Source: Acuticoccus sediminis
GTDB lineage: Bacteria > Pseudomonadota > Alphaproteobacteria > Rhizobiales > Amorphaceae
Assembly (NCBI RefSeq): GCF_003258595.1
Contig: NZ_QHHQ01000006.1
Span: 248,001 to 312,000, forward strand
Direction of reading: 5' to 3'
DNA length: 64,000 bases
This document shows, in pieces, positions 44,756 through 52,992 of the stretch. Under the pieces are notes generated by a model. It searched no databases, had not been told where the DNA came from, and saw nothing but the letters and a program-made list of their open reading frames with translations. Both the position numbers and the translations under genes were made by a program. The stretch's first letter is position 1. Every line of letters begins with the position of its first letter.

Positions 44756-44859
44756 ACGCACGTTCCCTCGGAGAACCCAACTCGCCAAAATAGCTAGTGC
44801 ATTCTATGGTGCAGTGCGACACAATTCTCGCACAGCACTGCCCACCTGGAGCGACGGCC

Positions 44860-45513
44860 ATGGCCTCAGCCACCCTGACGATCTCGTCGAAGAACTACTC
44901 CTCCTGGTCGCTGCGGGGCTGGCTCCTGTGCAAAATGGCAGGCCTCGACTTCGACGAGAAGGCCATCGACATCGACGATCCGGAACAGCGGCAGGAGCTC
45001 TTGCTCCTCTCCCCGTCGGTCCGCGTGCCGCGCCTCAGCCACGACGGCGTCGAGGTCTGGGACACGCTGGCGATCGCCGAATATCTCAACGAGACGTTCC
45101 CGGACGCCGGCCTGCTGCCGACGGCGGCCGCCGCGCGTGCCCATTGCCGCGCCATCTCCGGCGAGATGCACTCCGGCTTCTACAATCTCCGCTCGGCACT
45201 GCCGATGAACATCAAGGCCAAGCACCAGAGCTTCAAGATCTTCTCCGGCGCGCGCCCGGATGTGCAGCGCATCAAGGAGATCTGGACCGACTGCCTCGCC
45301 ACCTACGGCGGTCCGTTCCTGTTCGGCGCGCCGACCATGGCGGACGCGATGTACGCCCCGGTGTGCACCCGGTTCAGAACCTACGCGGTGGAGCTTGAGC
45401 CGGTGTTGCAGGCCTACTGCGACACGATCTTCGATTGGGCGCCGATGCAGGAGTGGACCGCCGCCGCGCTCGAGGAGCCGGACGAGGTGATCGAGCTCGA
45501 GGTCGAGTTCTAG
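44860..45513 (+). CDS. Glutathione S-transferase
   Basis: A 217-aa GST with N-terminal thioredoxin-like domain (ISSKNYSSWSLRGWLLCKMAGLDF, VPRLSHDGVEVWDTLAIAEYLNETF) and C-terminal helical domain. The SSWSLR stretch near residue 14 provides the catalytic Ser position. The ATG at 44860 follows GGAG. Divergent from phaZ. Sub-class resembles the YfcF-type/zeta-like cluster, but no substrate can be named. Confidence 0.85.
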   Translation: MASATLTISSKNYSSWSLRGWLLCKMAGLDFDEKAIDIDDPEQRQELLLLSPSVRVPRLSHDGVEVWDTLAIAEYLNETFPDAGLLPTAAAARAHCRAISGEMHSGFYNLRSALPMNIKAKHQSFKIFSGARPDVQRIKEIWTDCLATYGGPFLFGAPTMADAMYAPVCTRFRTYAVELEPVLQAYCDTIFDWAPMQEWTAAALEEPDEVIELEVEF

Positions 45514-46011
45514 GTCGAGTCCTGGGTCGACCGTAGCGCCGCGGGCGGCACTCGCCGGCTCGCGCCGCCCGTCGCGAATCCCGTCGTGCGACGCGGACGC
45601 GCCTCCCGGCTGTCCGGCAGCGTGCCGCCGAGCCCCGTTGGGCCCGGTTCCGGCGCGACTCTCCCGCCACACTCCGCGAACTTCTTGTCGCACGCCCGGC
45701 GGGGCGGGGCGGGACCCGCGCATGTCTGATGCTCGGGCAAAGGCGTGCGACGATCGCGCAAAAGCCTGCGCTTCCAAGGGCTTTGAATCTCAGACCGATT
45801 CCAGAATGTGACGATGCCCGTCAATGATTTAGACTAAATCTAGTCTGCCTGAGACTAGGTTGGAATTAATCTAGTCTTTGACTGTCAACTTTAGTATTGA
45901 CGGCCCGCGCCGCCGCTCGCTACGCCCTCGTCGTTCCCGATTTTCGCACGAAGGACTGGCGATGGCAGTGGCTTATGGCTTTGGCGCTCCTGTGGTGAGG
46001 GGTTCTTCGCG
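45514..46011. other. 498-nt intergenic region before the heme-related locus
   Basis: No gene is convincing here. The first ~300 nt are GC-rich and featureless apart from short ORFs of poor quality (for example a 29-codon frame from 45723). At 45820-45900 the composition drops sharply to A/T-rich and carries clustered dyads (see the regulatory entry). The promoter of the solute-binding protein gene at 46012 should lie here. Confidence 0.6.
45828..45888. promoter_or_regulatory. Cluster of AGACTA/TAGTCT dyads, likely operators
   Basis: Within 61 nt: TTTAG-A-CTAAA (45828-45838); AGACTA-aatc-TAGTCT (45831-45846); AGACTAG-N12-CTAGTCT (45852-45877); and TTGAC-T-GTCAA (45878-45888). The hexamer TAGTCT or its complement appears four times. 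Density, symmetry and A/T content point to protein binding sites controlling the downstream gene at 46012. The binding regulator is not identified; an iron or heme regulator would fit the context. Confidence 0.6.
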
Positions 46012-47790
46012 GTGACGCGGTTCGCACCCTCCCGCCGGCACGTGCTCGCCATGGCCGCCGCCGGCGCGGCGCTGGCGCGCGTCCCCGCCGCCTTCGCCAC
46101 CGGCTCGGCTCCCCGGCACGGCTTCTCCCCGTTGGGGCCGGTGAAGTACGGCGCCGCCGACCCGTTCGGCTACGTCAACACCGAGGCACCGCGCGGCGGG
46201 GCGCTGCACCTGACCCGCGTCGGCGCCTTCGACACCATCGACACGCTGACCTATCCCGGCCGTCCGCCGGCGGACCTGCGCCTCATCTACGACCACCTGA
46301 TCGTCGAGAGCGAGGACGAGATCGCGAGCTACTACGGTCTCCTCGCCGAGGACATCGAGGTCGCGCCGGACTACTCGTCCGTCGTCTTCACGCTCCGGCC
46401 CGAAGCGCGGTGGCACGACGGGGCGCCGGTGCGTCCGCAGGACGTCGTCTTCACCTTCGAGACGCTGAAGGCGCAGGGCGCGCCCTACTACCGCCAGGCC
46501 TTCCGGCCGCTGACCGTGGTCGCCGACGGACCGCGCGTCGTCTTCACCAACGAGCGGACCGGCGATCGCGACGTGGTGCGCCGCATCTCGACGATCCCGA
46601 TCCACCCCGAGCACGTGTGGGCGAACGGCAAGCCGGAGATGCCGGTGGGGTCGGGGCCGTACCGCCTCGAATCGATCGAGGCGCCGCAGCGGATCGTCCT
46701 GTCGCGCGTGCCGGACTACTGGGGCGCGGACCTCGCGGTGAACCGGGGCCGGTGGAACTTCGATCGCCTCGCGTTCACCTTCTTCCGCGATCCGACGGTG
46801 GCGCTCGAGGCCTTCAAGGCCGGCCAGTCGGACGTGCGCTCGGAGGACGATCCGACGCGCTGGGCCTTGGGCTACGACGGTCCGGCGCTCGCCTCCGAAG
46901 CGGTGGTGCGGGAAGAGACGCCGACGCCGGGCGTCGGCGAGCTCGCCGGTCTGGTGATGAACCTGCGCCGGCCGCTCTTCGCCGATCGCCGCGTGCGCCT
47001 CGCCCTCGCGCTCGCCTACGACTTCCAGGACGTCAACCGGCTGCTCTTCCATGGCGCCAACGCGCCGCTCGACAGTGTCTTCGCGGGGACGCCGCTGGAG
47101 GCCGCCGGGCCCGCCGGTGACGAGCGCGACCTCATCGCGGGGCGGATCCCCGAGGCGGCGCTCGAGGACCCGGACCCTTTCGCGGGCCTGCCGCGTCCCG
47201 GAACGCGCGAGGCGCTCGCCGAGGCGGCGCGGCTCCTCGGCGAGGCGGGGCTCGATGTGACGGACGGGGCGCGGGTCGATCCCGCCACGGGGCGGCCGCT
47301 CCGCTTCTCGGTGCTGTCGATGAACCCCGCGTTCGGCAAGTCCATCGCATGGTTCGGCAATGCCCTGGGCCGTCTCGGCATCGCGCTGCAGGAGGTGAGG
47401 GTGGATCCCGCCACCGCGGCGAAGATGATGCTGGACAAGGACTTCGACCTGGCGACGCTCACCTGGTCGCCGGCGCGCCTGCCGGGGACGGCCGAGCGCC
47501 TCCTGTGGCACAGCGCGCTCGCCGAGGCGCCCCACTCCTATGCCCTCTCGGGCCTTGCCTCGCCGGTGCTGGACGACTGCATCGAGGCGCTGGAGCGCGC
47601 GTCGAGTCCGGCCGAGCTCGACCGCGCGGGCCGCGCCTTCGACCGCGTGTTCCGCCACATCCTTCCGATGGTGCCGCTCTGGCGCTCCGCGACGATCCGC
47701 ACCGCGTGGTGGGATCATTTCGGGCGCCCGGAGGCCGAGCGCGCCGGATTCCCGCCGTCGCCCATCGACCGTTGGTGGTCGCTGGGATGA
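46012..47790 (+). CDS. Family 5 extracellular solute-binding protein (YejA-like)
   Basis: A 592-aa ABC-type periplasmic binding protein of the peptide/oligopeptide family. It begins with a Tat-type signal (SRRHVLAMAAAGAALA), then HGFSPLGPVKYGAADPFGYVNTEAPRGG and FDTIDTLT, as in YejA, plus LRPEARWHDGAPVRPQDVVFTFE, the family 5 core. No permease or ATPase genes accompany it, so it is an orphan receptor. GTG start at 46012. It precedes the heme monooxygenase by 34 nt; family 5 proteins can bind peptides, and some bind heme, so a link to heme uptake is possible but unproven. Confidence 0.87.
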   Translation: MTRFAPSRRHVLAMAAAGAALARVPAAFATGSAPRHGFSPLGPVKYGAADPFGYVNTEAPRGGALHLTRVGAFDTIDTLTYPGRPPADLRLIYDHLIVESEDEIASYYGLLAEDIEVAPDYSSVVFTLRPEARWHDGAPVRPQDVVFTFETLKAQGAPYYRQAFRPLTVVADGPRVVFTNERTGDRDVVRRISTIPIHPEHVWANGKPEMPVGSGPYRLESIEAPQRIVLSRVPDYWGADLAVNRGRWNFDRLAFTFFRDPTVALEAFKAGQSDVRSEDDPTRWALGYDGPALASEAVVREETPTPGVGELAGLVMNLRRPLFADRRVRLALALAYDFQDVNRLLFHGANAPLDSVFAGTPLEAAGPAGDERDLIAGRIPEAALEDPDPFAGLPRPGTREALAEAARLLGEAGLDVTDGARVDPATGRPLRFSVLSMNPAFGKSIAWFGNALGRLGIALQEVRVDPATAAKMMLDKDFDLATLTWSPARLPGTAERLLWHSALAEAPHSYALSGLASPVLDDCIEALERASSPAELDRAGRAFDRVFRHILPMVPLWRSATIRTAWWDHFGRPEAERAGFPPSPIDRWWSLG

Positions 47791-47824
47791 CCGCCTTCTC
47801 TCATGCCAGACGACGGAGACGCGC

Positions 47825-48157
47825 ATGTTTATCGCGATGAATAGGTTCAAGGTTCGCAAGGGCTCGGAGGACGAGTTCCAGGCCGTGTGGATGAACCGCG
47901 AGGTCAAGCTCCGCACGGAGCCCGGCTTCGTCGAGTTTCATCTGCTGAAGGGCCCCGAGAACGAGGACCACACCCTGTTCGCCTCCCACACGGTGTGGGC
48001 GAGTGAGGACCACTTCATCGCCTGGACCAAGGGCGAGGCCTTCAAGGAGGCGCACCGCTCGGCGCCGTCGCGCGCCCCGCTCTACATCGGCGGGCCGCAG
48101 TTCGAGGGCTTCCGCGTGGTCCAGACGGTGGGCCGCGAGGAGACCGAGGCGGCGTGA
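47825..48157 (+). CDS. IsdG-type heme-degrading monooxygenase
   Basis: A 110-aa ferredoxin-like ABM-fold protein. The catalytic triad of IsdG/IsdI (Asn7, Trp67, His77) has exact counterparts: Asn6 (MNRFKV), Trp67 (FIAWTKG) and His77 (KEAHRSA). The GFVEFHLLKGPENEDHTLFASHTVW core is typical of HmoB/IsdG rather than generic antibiotic monooxygenases. It would open heme and release iron in the cytoplasm. ATG at 47825. The hemophore-receptor genes follow 240 nt downstream in the same direction. Confidence 0.85.
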   Translation: MFIAMNRFKVRKGSEDEFQAVWMNREVKLRTEPGFVEFHLLKGPENEDHTLFASHTVWASEDHFIAWTKGEAFKEAHRSAPSRAPLYIGGPQFEGFRVVQTVGREETEAA

Positions 48158-48162
48158 TCGCT

Positions 48163-48192
48163 CGGGGCAGCCGCGCGTGGCGGGCTGCCCCG
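48163..48192 (+). terminator. Hairpin after the heme monooxygenase gene
   Basis: CGGGGCAGCC (48163-48172) pairs perfectly with GGCTGCCCCG (48183-48192) around a 10-nt loop, 5 nt past the stop codon. No T-run follows, so it may be a Rho-assisted or weak terminator or an RNA 3'-end stabiliser. It separates the monooxygenase from the hemophore operon. Confidence 0.6.
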
Positions 48193-48218
48193 ACGTCCCG
48201 ACGCTGAGTGTGTAATCG

Positions 48219-48240
48219 TTCTAAGAATACTTCAGTATTC
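48219..48240. promoter_or_regulatory. Palindromes upstream of the first hemophore gene
   Basis: TTCT-A-AGAA (48219-48227) overlaps GAATACT-tc-AGTATTC (48225-48240, perfect 7-bp arms). They lie about 160-180 nt upstream of the hemophore start in a 241-nt A/T-rich leader. They could be operators for an iron-responsive regulator such as Irr, RirA or Fur. I cannot match them to a consensus with confidence. Confidence 0.45.
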
Positions 48241-48398
48241 GCAGTCCAATGCGATGATGATTTCGGGCAACGTCATTGTATTTGTAACGCACACCAATTG
48301 ACTCGGCATGAAATGTGGCGCAGGTATGCGAGTAATGTGGCCAATACCGTATAAATGTTTGCGGATTGCGCTCGGATGTCTCACGGATAGGTAGAGCC

Positions 48399-49697
48399 AT
48401 GATTACAATTAACGCCACTCAGCTCTCGGAAGGGATCGACTACTCCACCTTCCTGTCTGAGTATTATGCTGGCCTCGCCGCAGGTGCCTCGACCTACCAC
48501 GGTGGCGACCCCGTGTTCGCGTTCGGCGGCTATTACTATGTGACCGGACCGCAGGTGTCGTTCGACTTCGGCGACGACAGCGACAAGATGGTGCTGCTCG
48601 AAGGCGAGGACATCTCCTACGACTTCCTGACGTACGGCGCCGAATACGGCCACGGCATTTCCGGCGAGGTCGACACCGTGATCTTCGGCGTCGCCGACGA
48701 GAACACGACGACCGCCGACGGCACCGAGAACGGTCTGGTGGTCGGCCTGACCGGGCTCGTCGTCAGCGGCCTCGACGTCTCGTCCGAGCCGGGCAGCGGC
48801 AACGACTACAGCAACCTCGTCTACGCGCTCTACAACGACGTCCGTTATGGTCTGAACGACGCCGAGACCATCGACCACATCGCCGACCTCTACGCGACCT
48901 TCGCCTCGGACGCGCAGCACTTCCTCGGCACCAACTACAACGACGTCTACACCGGCACCGGCTACGGCGACCTCATCGAAGGCTTCAACGGCGACGACGT
49001 CCTGTACGGCGGCGCGGGCGAGGACCGCATGTTCGGCGACCGCGGCGCGGACGTGATGTACGGCGGGAACGCCAACGACATCCTCTACGGCGATGCGGGC
49101 AACGACTCCCTCTACGGTGGTGCCGGCGCCGATTCGCTCTATGGCAACGGCGGCGACGACTACATCGAGGGCGGCAACGGGCACGACCTGATCGGCGGCT
49201 TCGCCGGCCACGACGAGCTGTGGGGCGGCGCGGGCAACGACACGATCATGGCCGGCGGCGGCAACGACACGGTCGAAGGCGAGGCCGGCAACGACGTCAT
49301 CTACGGCAAGCGCGGCAATGACCTGCTCTTCGGCGGCGACGGCAACGACCGGATCTTCGGCGACGAGGGCAACGACACGATCAACGGCGGCGACGGCGCG
49401 GACGGCCTCTTCGGCGGCGCGGGCGCGGACGTCTTCACCTACTTCGAGGCGTCGGAGTCCTACCTCGGCTCGGCCGACAACCTGCGCGACTTCGAAGCCG
49501 GCGTCGACACCATCGACCTGAGCGCCTTCGACCTCGTCTTCGTCGACGAGTTCACCGGCGCGGGCGACGAGGTGACCTTTGTCGAGCGGTCGGACCGCAC
49601 GAGCGTGCAGGCCGACATCGACGGTGACGGGAGTGCCGACCTCTACATCGTGGTCCACACGACCGGCCTCACCGAGAACGACCTGCTGCTGGCCTAG
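48399..49697 (+). CDS. HasA-like hemophore domain fused to RTX repeats (first copy)
   Basis: A 432-aa secreted protein. Residues 1 to ~175 resemble the hemophore HasA: the GEDISYDF strand with Tyr74, His85 in GHGISGEVDTVIFG (compare HTLYGQLDSLSFG of Serratia HasA) and His34 in STYHGGDP. These match the heme ligands Tyr75/His83 and His32 of HasA almost in register. Residues ~178-345 are RTX nonapeptides (GGxGxDxLx) that bind calcium. The last ~85 residues include a serralysin-type tail ending in ENDLLLA, a type I secretion-type signal. No N-terminal signal peptide. Start ATG 48399. The HasA-RTX fusion is unusual; typical HasA is ~190 aa without RTX. Confidence 0.85.
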   Translation: MITINATQLSEGIDYSTFLSEYYAGLAAGASTYHGGDPVFAFGGYYYVTGPQVSFDFGDDSDKMVLLEGEDISYDFLTYGAEYGHGISGEVDTVIFGVADENTTTADGTENGLVVGLTGLVVSGLDVSSEPGSGNDYSNLVYALYNDVRYGLNDAETIDHIADLYATFASDAQHFLGTNYNDVYTGTGYGDLIEGFNGDDVLYGGAGEDRMFGDRGADVMYGGNANDILYGDAGNDSLYGGAGADSLYGNGGDDYIEGGNGHDLIGGFAGHDELWGGAGNDTIMAGGGNDTVEGEAGNDVIYGKRGNDLLFGGDGNDRIFGDEGNDTINGGDGADGLFGGAGADVFTYFEASESYLGSADNLRDFEAGVDTIDLSAFDLVFVDEFTGAGDEVTFVERSDRTSVQADIDGDGSADLYIVVHTTGLTENDLLLA

Positions 49698-49712
49698 CAC
49701 CGGTAAAGTTCG

Positions 49713-51818
49713 ATGTGGCGTACCCGACTCCTAGCGGTCCTCCTCGCGGGGACCGCCGTCACCACCGCCAGCGCGCAGAGCATCGTGCTGGAGGAAATCG
49801 TCGTGGCCGGCTCCGAAGGCGAGCAGACCGGCGAGGCGGCTGACGCGGATGCGGGCACGCCCTCGGACACGCCTGCGGGCAGCTCGGTCTCGGCCCTCAA
49901 TCCGCGCCTCTCGCCGGAGGCCGAGGCCGCGCTCGCGGCGCCCGAGGCGACGACGATCCTGACGCGCGGCACCCTCCAGCGCGAGCAGGGGCGCTCCGTC
50001 GCCGATGCGCTCCAGTCGGTGCCGGGTGTGCTCGTCACCGAAACGGCCGACGATCCCGGCATCTCCATCAACATCCGCGGCATGCAGGAGTTCGATCGCG
50101 TCGCCGTCACCGTCGACGGGGCGCGGCAGAACTTCTCGCGCTCCGGCCACTCCGCCAACGGCTCGGTCTACATCGACCAGCGCATGATCAAGTCGGTCGA
50201 CATCACGCGCGGCCCGATCCAGGCGGTCGGCGGCAGCGCGGTCGGCGGCACCGTCGCCTTCCAGACCATCGACCCGGACGATGTCCTGCTGGAGGGCGAG
50301 CGCTACGGCGCGCGCGTGGAGTCGACGGTCGAGACCAACGGCCCCGGCGGCAAGCTCCACGGCGAGGCGGCCTGGCGCATCAACGAGGCGTTCGACGTCC
50401 TGGCGGCCGCCACGGTGGGCCGCTCGTCCGACTACGTGGACGGCATCGGCGACACGGTGATCAGCGCGTCGGACCTCATGTCGGGCCTCGCGAAGGTGCG
50501 CATGCGCAACGACGATGGCCACGAGACGACGCTGACGGCGATGCGCCTCGCCAACAACTTCGACAACGGGACCTCGACCGTCCGCTACACCGAGCAGACC
50601 GACGACACCGTCACGCTCGGCCACCGCTGGGACAGCGAGAACCCCTACATCGACCTCACCGCCAAGGCCTACTACAGCGGCACCCACCTCGATCAGAAGG
50701 ACAGGACCGGGCCCTACGTCGGCTCCCGCCGGTCCTTCGACATTAAGACTTACGGCGGCGAGTTCTACAACGCCTCGACCTACGAGATCGCGGGCTTCGA
50801 GAACACCACCACCGTCGGCGGCGACGGGTTCTACGACGACGTGACGTCGGAGGACGACCGCGGTCTCGCCAACGGCAACACGCCGTCCGGCCAGCGCGGC
50901 GTCTACGGCGTCTACGTGCAGCACGAGATCAAGCGCGGCTGGTTCGAGCTGATCGGCGCCCTGCGCTACGACGGCTACGTGCTGGACGGCGTCGACCACG
51001 ACAACAACGAAGACATCCACAAGGACGGCGGCCACCTCTCGCCCAAGATCACGCTCGCCGTGACGCCGGTCGACCCGGTCACGCTCTACGCGTCCTACTC
51101 CGAGGCGTTCCGCTCGCCCTCCGTCACCGAGACGCTGGTGCAGGGCGTTCACCCGGCGCCGGCGTTCCCGTTCTATCCGAACCCGAACCTCAACCCCGAG
51201 ATCGCTCACAACATCGAGGCGGGCGTGAACCTCGCGTTCAACGACCTCGCCTTCAAGGGCGACCAGATGCGCCTCAAGGGGTCCGTGTTCCACAACACCG
51301 TTGACGACTACATCGACACCGTCTGCACCTCGAACATCCTCGAGCCGGGCTGCACCTACGAGAACGTCACCAAGGCCAAGCTCTACGGCTTCGAGCTCGA
51401 CGCGCTCTACGACACCGGCCGCGTCTACGGCCGCGTGACGGCGACCTACATCGAGAGCAAGGACGAGGAGGACGACGAGCCCCTCGGCAGCGTCCAGCCC
51501 TGGCGCGTCTCCGGCACGCTGGGCGCGCGCGCGCTGCACGGCAAGCTCGATGCCGGCGCGACGCTGACCTACACGGCGGCGAAAGACGACGAGAGCCTCG
51601 ACATCACGAGCGAGGCGTACACGCTGCTCGACGCCTACGTAAACTACGACATCACCAAAGATACCGCGGTTCGGCTCACGCTGAAGAACATCCTCAACAA
51701 GCAATACACGCAGTATCTCGACCTCGAACCCAGCCCGGGCTTCTCCGCGTTCCTCACCGTCAGCCATCGGTTCGGCGGCGGAATCTCGCCCGCGCTCGCG
51801 CAAGGAGACGCGCTTTGA
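49713..51818 (+). CDS. TonB-dependent heme/hemophore receptor (HasR/HemR-like)
   Basis: A 701-aa outer-membrane beta-barrel receptor. Signal peptide (cleavage after ASA, ~residue 21), then a TonB box-like EEIVV (28-32). The plug contains SVPGVLV and GISINIRGM. In the barrel the heme-receptor signature is present: FRSP at 466-469, His480 and NPNL at 490-493, matching the FRAP/NPNL box with its intervening His. C-terminal FLTVSHRF then a short Ala-rich tail. No N-terminal signalling (STN) domain. Start 16 nt after the first hemophore. Needs TonB/ExbBD encoded elsewhere. Confidence 0.9.
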   Translation: MWRTRLLAVLLAGTAVTTASAQSIVLEEIVVAGSEGEQTGEAADADAGTPSDTPAGSSVSALNPRLSPEAEAALAAPEATTILTRGTLQREQGRSVADALQSVPGVLVTETADDPGISINIRGMQEFDRVAVTVDGARQNFSRSGHSANGSVYIDQRMIKSVDITRGPIQAVGGSAVGGTVAFQTIDPDDVLLEGERYGARVESTVETNGPGGKLHGEAAWRINEAFDVLAAATVGRSSDYVDGIGDTVISASDLMSGLAKVRMRNDDGHETTLTAMRLANNFDNGTSTVRYTEQTDDTVTLGHRWDSENPYIDLTAKAYYSGTHLDQKDRTGPYVGSRRSFDIKTYGGEFYNASTYEIAGFENTTTVGGDGFYDDVTSEDDRGLANGNTPSGQRGVYGVYVQHEIKRGWFELIGALRYDGYVLDGVDHDNNEDIHKDGGHLSPKITLAVTPVDPVTLYASYSEAFRSPSVTETLVQGVHPAPAFPFYPNPNLNPEIAHNIEAGVNLAFNDLAFKGDQMRLKGSVFHNTVDDYIDTVCTSNILEPGCTYENVTKAKLYGFELDALYDTGRVYGRVTATYIESKDEEDDEPLGSVQPWRVSGTLGARALHGKLDAGATLTYTAAKDDESLDITSEAYTLLDAYVNYDITKDTAVRLTLKNILNKQYTQYLDLEPSPGFSAFLTVSHRFGGGISPALAQGDAL

Positions 51819-52927
51819 CCATCAACGTCACGCTGTCCAACACCGGCAAGGTCGGCACGAGCTACCCGTCGGACTTCGACGATTTCGTCAGAAGCTTCGT
51901 GTCGAGCGGCTTCCCCTACATGGAGGAAGACGACCAGATCATCATCATCGGCGAAGGCGACGGCGCCGATACGAAGATCTTCATCCTGAACGGCGACAAC
52001 CTCGCCTACGACCTCGGCAGCCACACGGTCAGCGGCGAGCTGGACGAGGTGATCGTCGCCACCCTCGGCGACAGCTTCAACGACGACGGGACCTTCGACC
52101 TCGACTCCGACGGCCACATCGTCAACTACGACGCGCTGATCGCGTTCGACAATCTCGACCTCTCGAACTCCTCCAGCGTTCGCGGCGACGTGCACGAGAT
52201 CGTGGCCGAGCTGATGTACCTCGGCAGCGGCGACGATCGCGGGACCGAGGTTCTCGACGATGCGCTCAACGGCGAGGCGCAGCACGTCGAGGGATCGGCC
52301 GGCAACGACAACTACACCGGCACCCCCTACGACGACACGATCTACGGCAACGACGGTCGTGACGTGATCCTCGGCGGCAACGGCGACGACGTGATCTACG
52401 GCGGCGACGGGATCGACGTGCTCGTCGGCAGCGCCGGCGACGACACGCTGTACGGCGAGGAGGGCAACGATAAGCTCCGCGGCCGCTGGGGCGACGACGT
52501 CCTGCATGGCGGTGAGGGCGACGACCAGCTCCTCGGCAACACCGACGACGACCAGCTCTTCGGCGGCGCCGGCAACGACCAGCTCATCGGCGGCATCGGC
52601 GCGGACACGCTGGACGGCGGTCCGGGCAACGACGTCTTCCACTACCGCACAGCCGACGAGCCGGACGGCGACGTGATCGCCGACTTCGGCGACGGCGCCG
52701 ACCTCATCTCGCTGCGCCGCTTCGACGCCAACACGTCGACGGCCGGCAAGGACGGCTTCACCATCATCGGCGACGACGACTTCTCCGGCGCCGGCGGCGA
52801 GCTCCAGATCGTGGTGCAGAACGGCGATTCCATCGTGTCCGGCGACGTGTCCGGGGATGGTGAGGCCGACTTCACCTTCACCGTGCTCAACGTTACGGAC
52901 CTGACGGCCTCCGACTTCCTTATCTGA
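51815..52927 (+). CDS. HasA-like hemophore domain fused to RTX repeats (second copy)
   Basis: A 370-aa protein starting with TTG that overlaps the receptor stop (TTGA), so it is translationally coupled. Residues 1 to ~155 again look like HasA: LNGDNLAYDLGSH with Tyr65 and His70 followed by TVSGELDEVIVATLG, and FDNLDLSNSS with VHEIVAELMYLGSGDD. The loop that carries His34 in the first copy has no His here, as in Yersinia HasA, which coordinates heme with Tyr alone. RTX nonapeptides run at ~160-275, and it ends LTASDFLI, a type I secretion-type terminus. Partner or competitor of the first copy. Confidence 0.82.
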   Translation: MTINVTLSNTGKVGTSYPSDFDDFVRSFVSSGFPYMEEDDQIIIIGEGDGADTKIFILNGDNLAYDLGSHTVSGELDEVIVATLGDSFNDDGTFDLDSDGHIVNYDALIAFDNLDLSNSSSVRGDVHEIVAELMYLGSGDDRGTEVLDDALNGEAQHVEGSAGNDNYTGTPYDDTIYGNDGRDVILGGNGDDVIYGGDGIDVLVGSAGDDTLYGEEGNDKLRGRWGDDVLHGGEGDDQLLGNTDDDQLFGGAGNDQLIGGIGADTLDGGPGNDVFHYRTADEPDGDVIADFGDGADLISLRRFDANTSTAGKDGFTIIGDDDFSGAGGELQIVVQNGDSIVSGDVSGDGEADFTFTVLNVTDLTASDFLI

Positions 52928-52950
52928 GACGTCGGCCGATCCGACTTCGA

Positions 52951-52978
52951 AGCGCCGGGCCCCGCGCCCGGCGCTTTT
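52951..52978 (+). terminator. Intrinsic terminator of the hemophore-receptor operon
   Basis: AGCGCCGGGC (52951-52960) pairs perfectly with GCCCGGCGCT (52966-52975) around a 5-nt loop and is followed by TTTT. It lies 23 nt after the second hemophore stop and 15 nt before the convergent ATPase gene end. Confidence 0.9.
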
Positions 52979-52992
52979 CGTTTGCGCGGCGC

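Noticed and set aside
45723-45812. A 29-codon reading frame (MSDARAKAC...) in the gap before the heme-related locus
   Set aside because: It has no ribosome site, no recognisable product and lies in a GC-rich region where such frames arise by chance.
46012-47790. A dedicated heme-binding periplasmic protein (HbpA/DppA-like)
   Set aside because: Sequence is closer to the YejA peptide type; location is the only support for heme, so it is left as a general family 5 binding protein.
48950-49420. Regular short repeats that look like a CRISPR or minisatellite array
   Set aside because: They encode GGxGxDxLx nonapeptides in frame within the hemophore-RTX gene, with codon variation between units; no spacer/repeat alternation.
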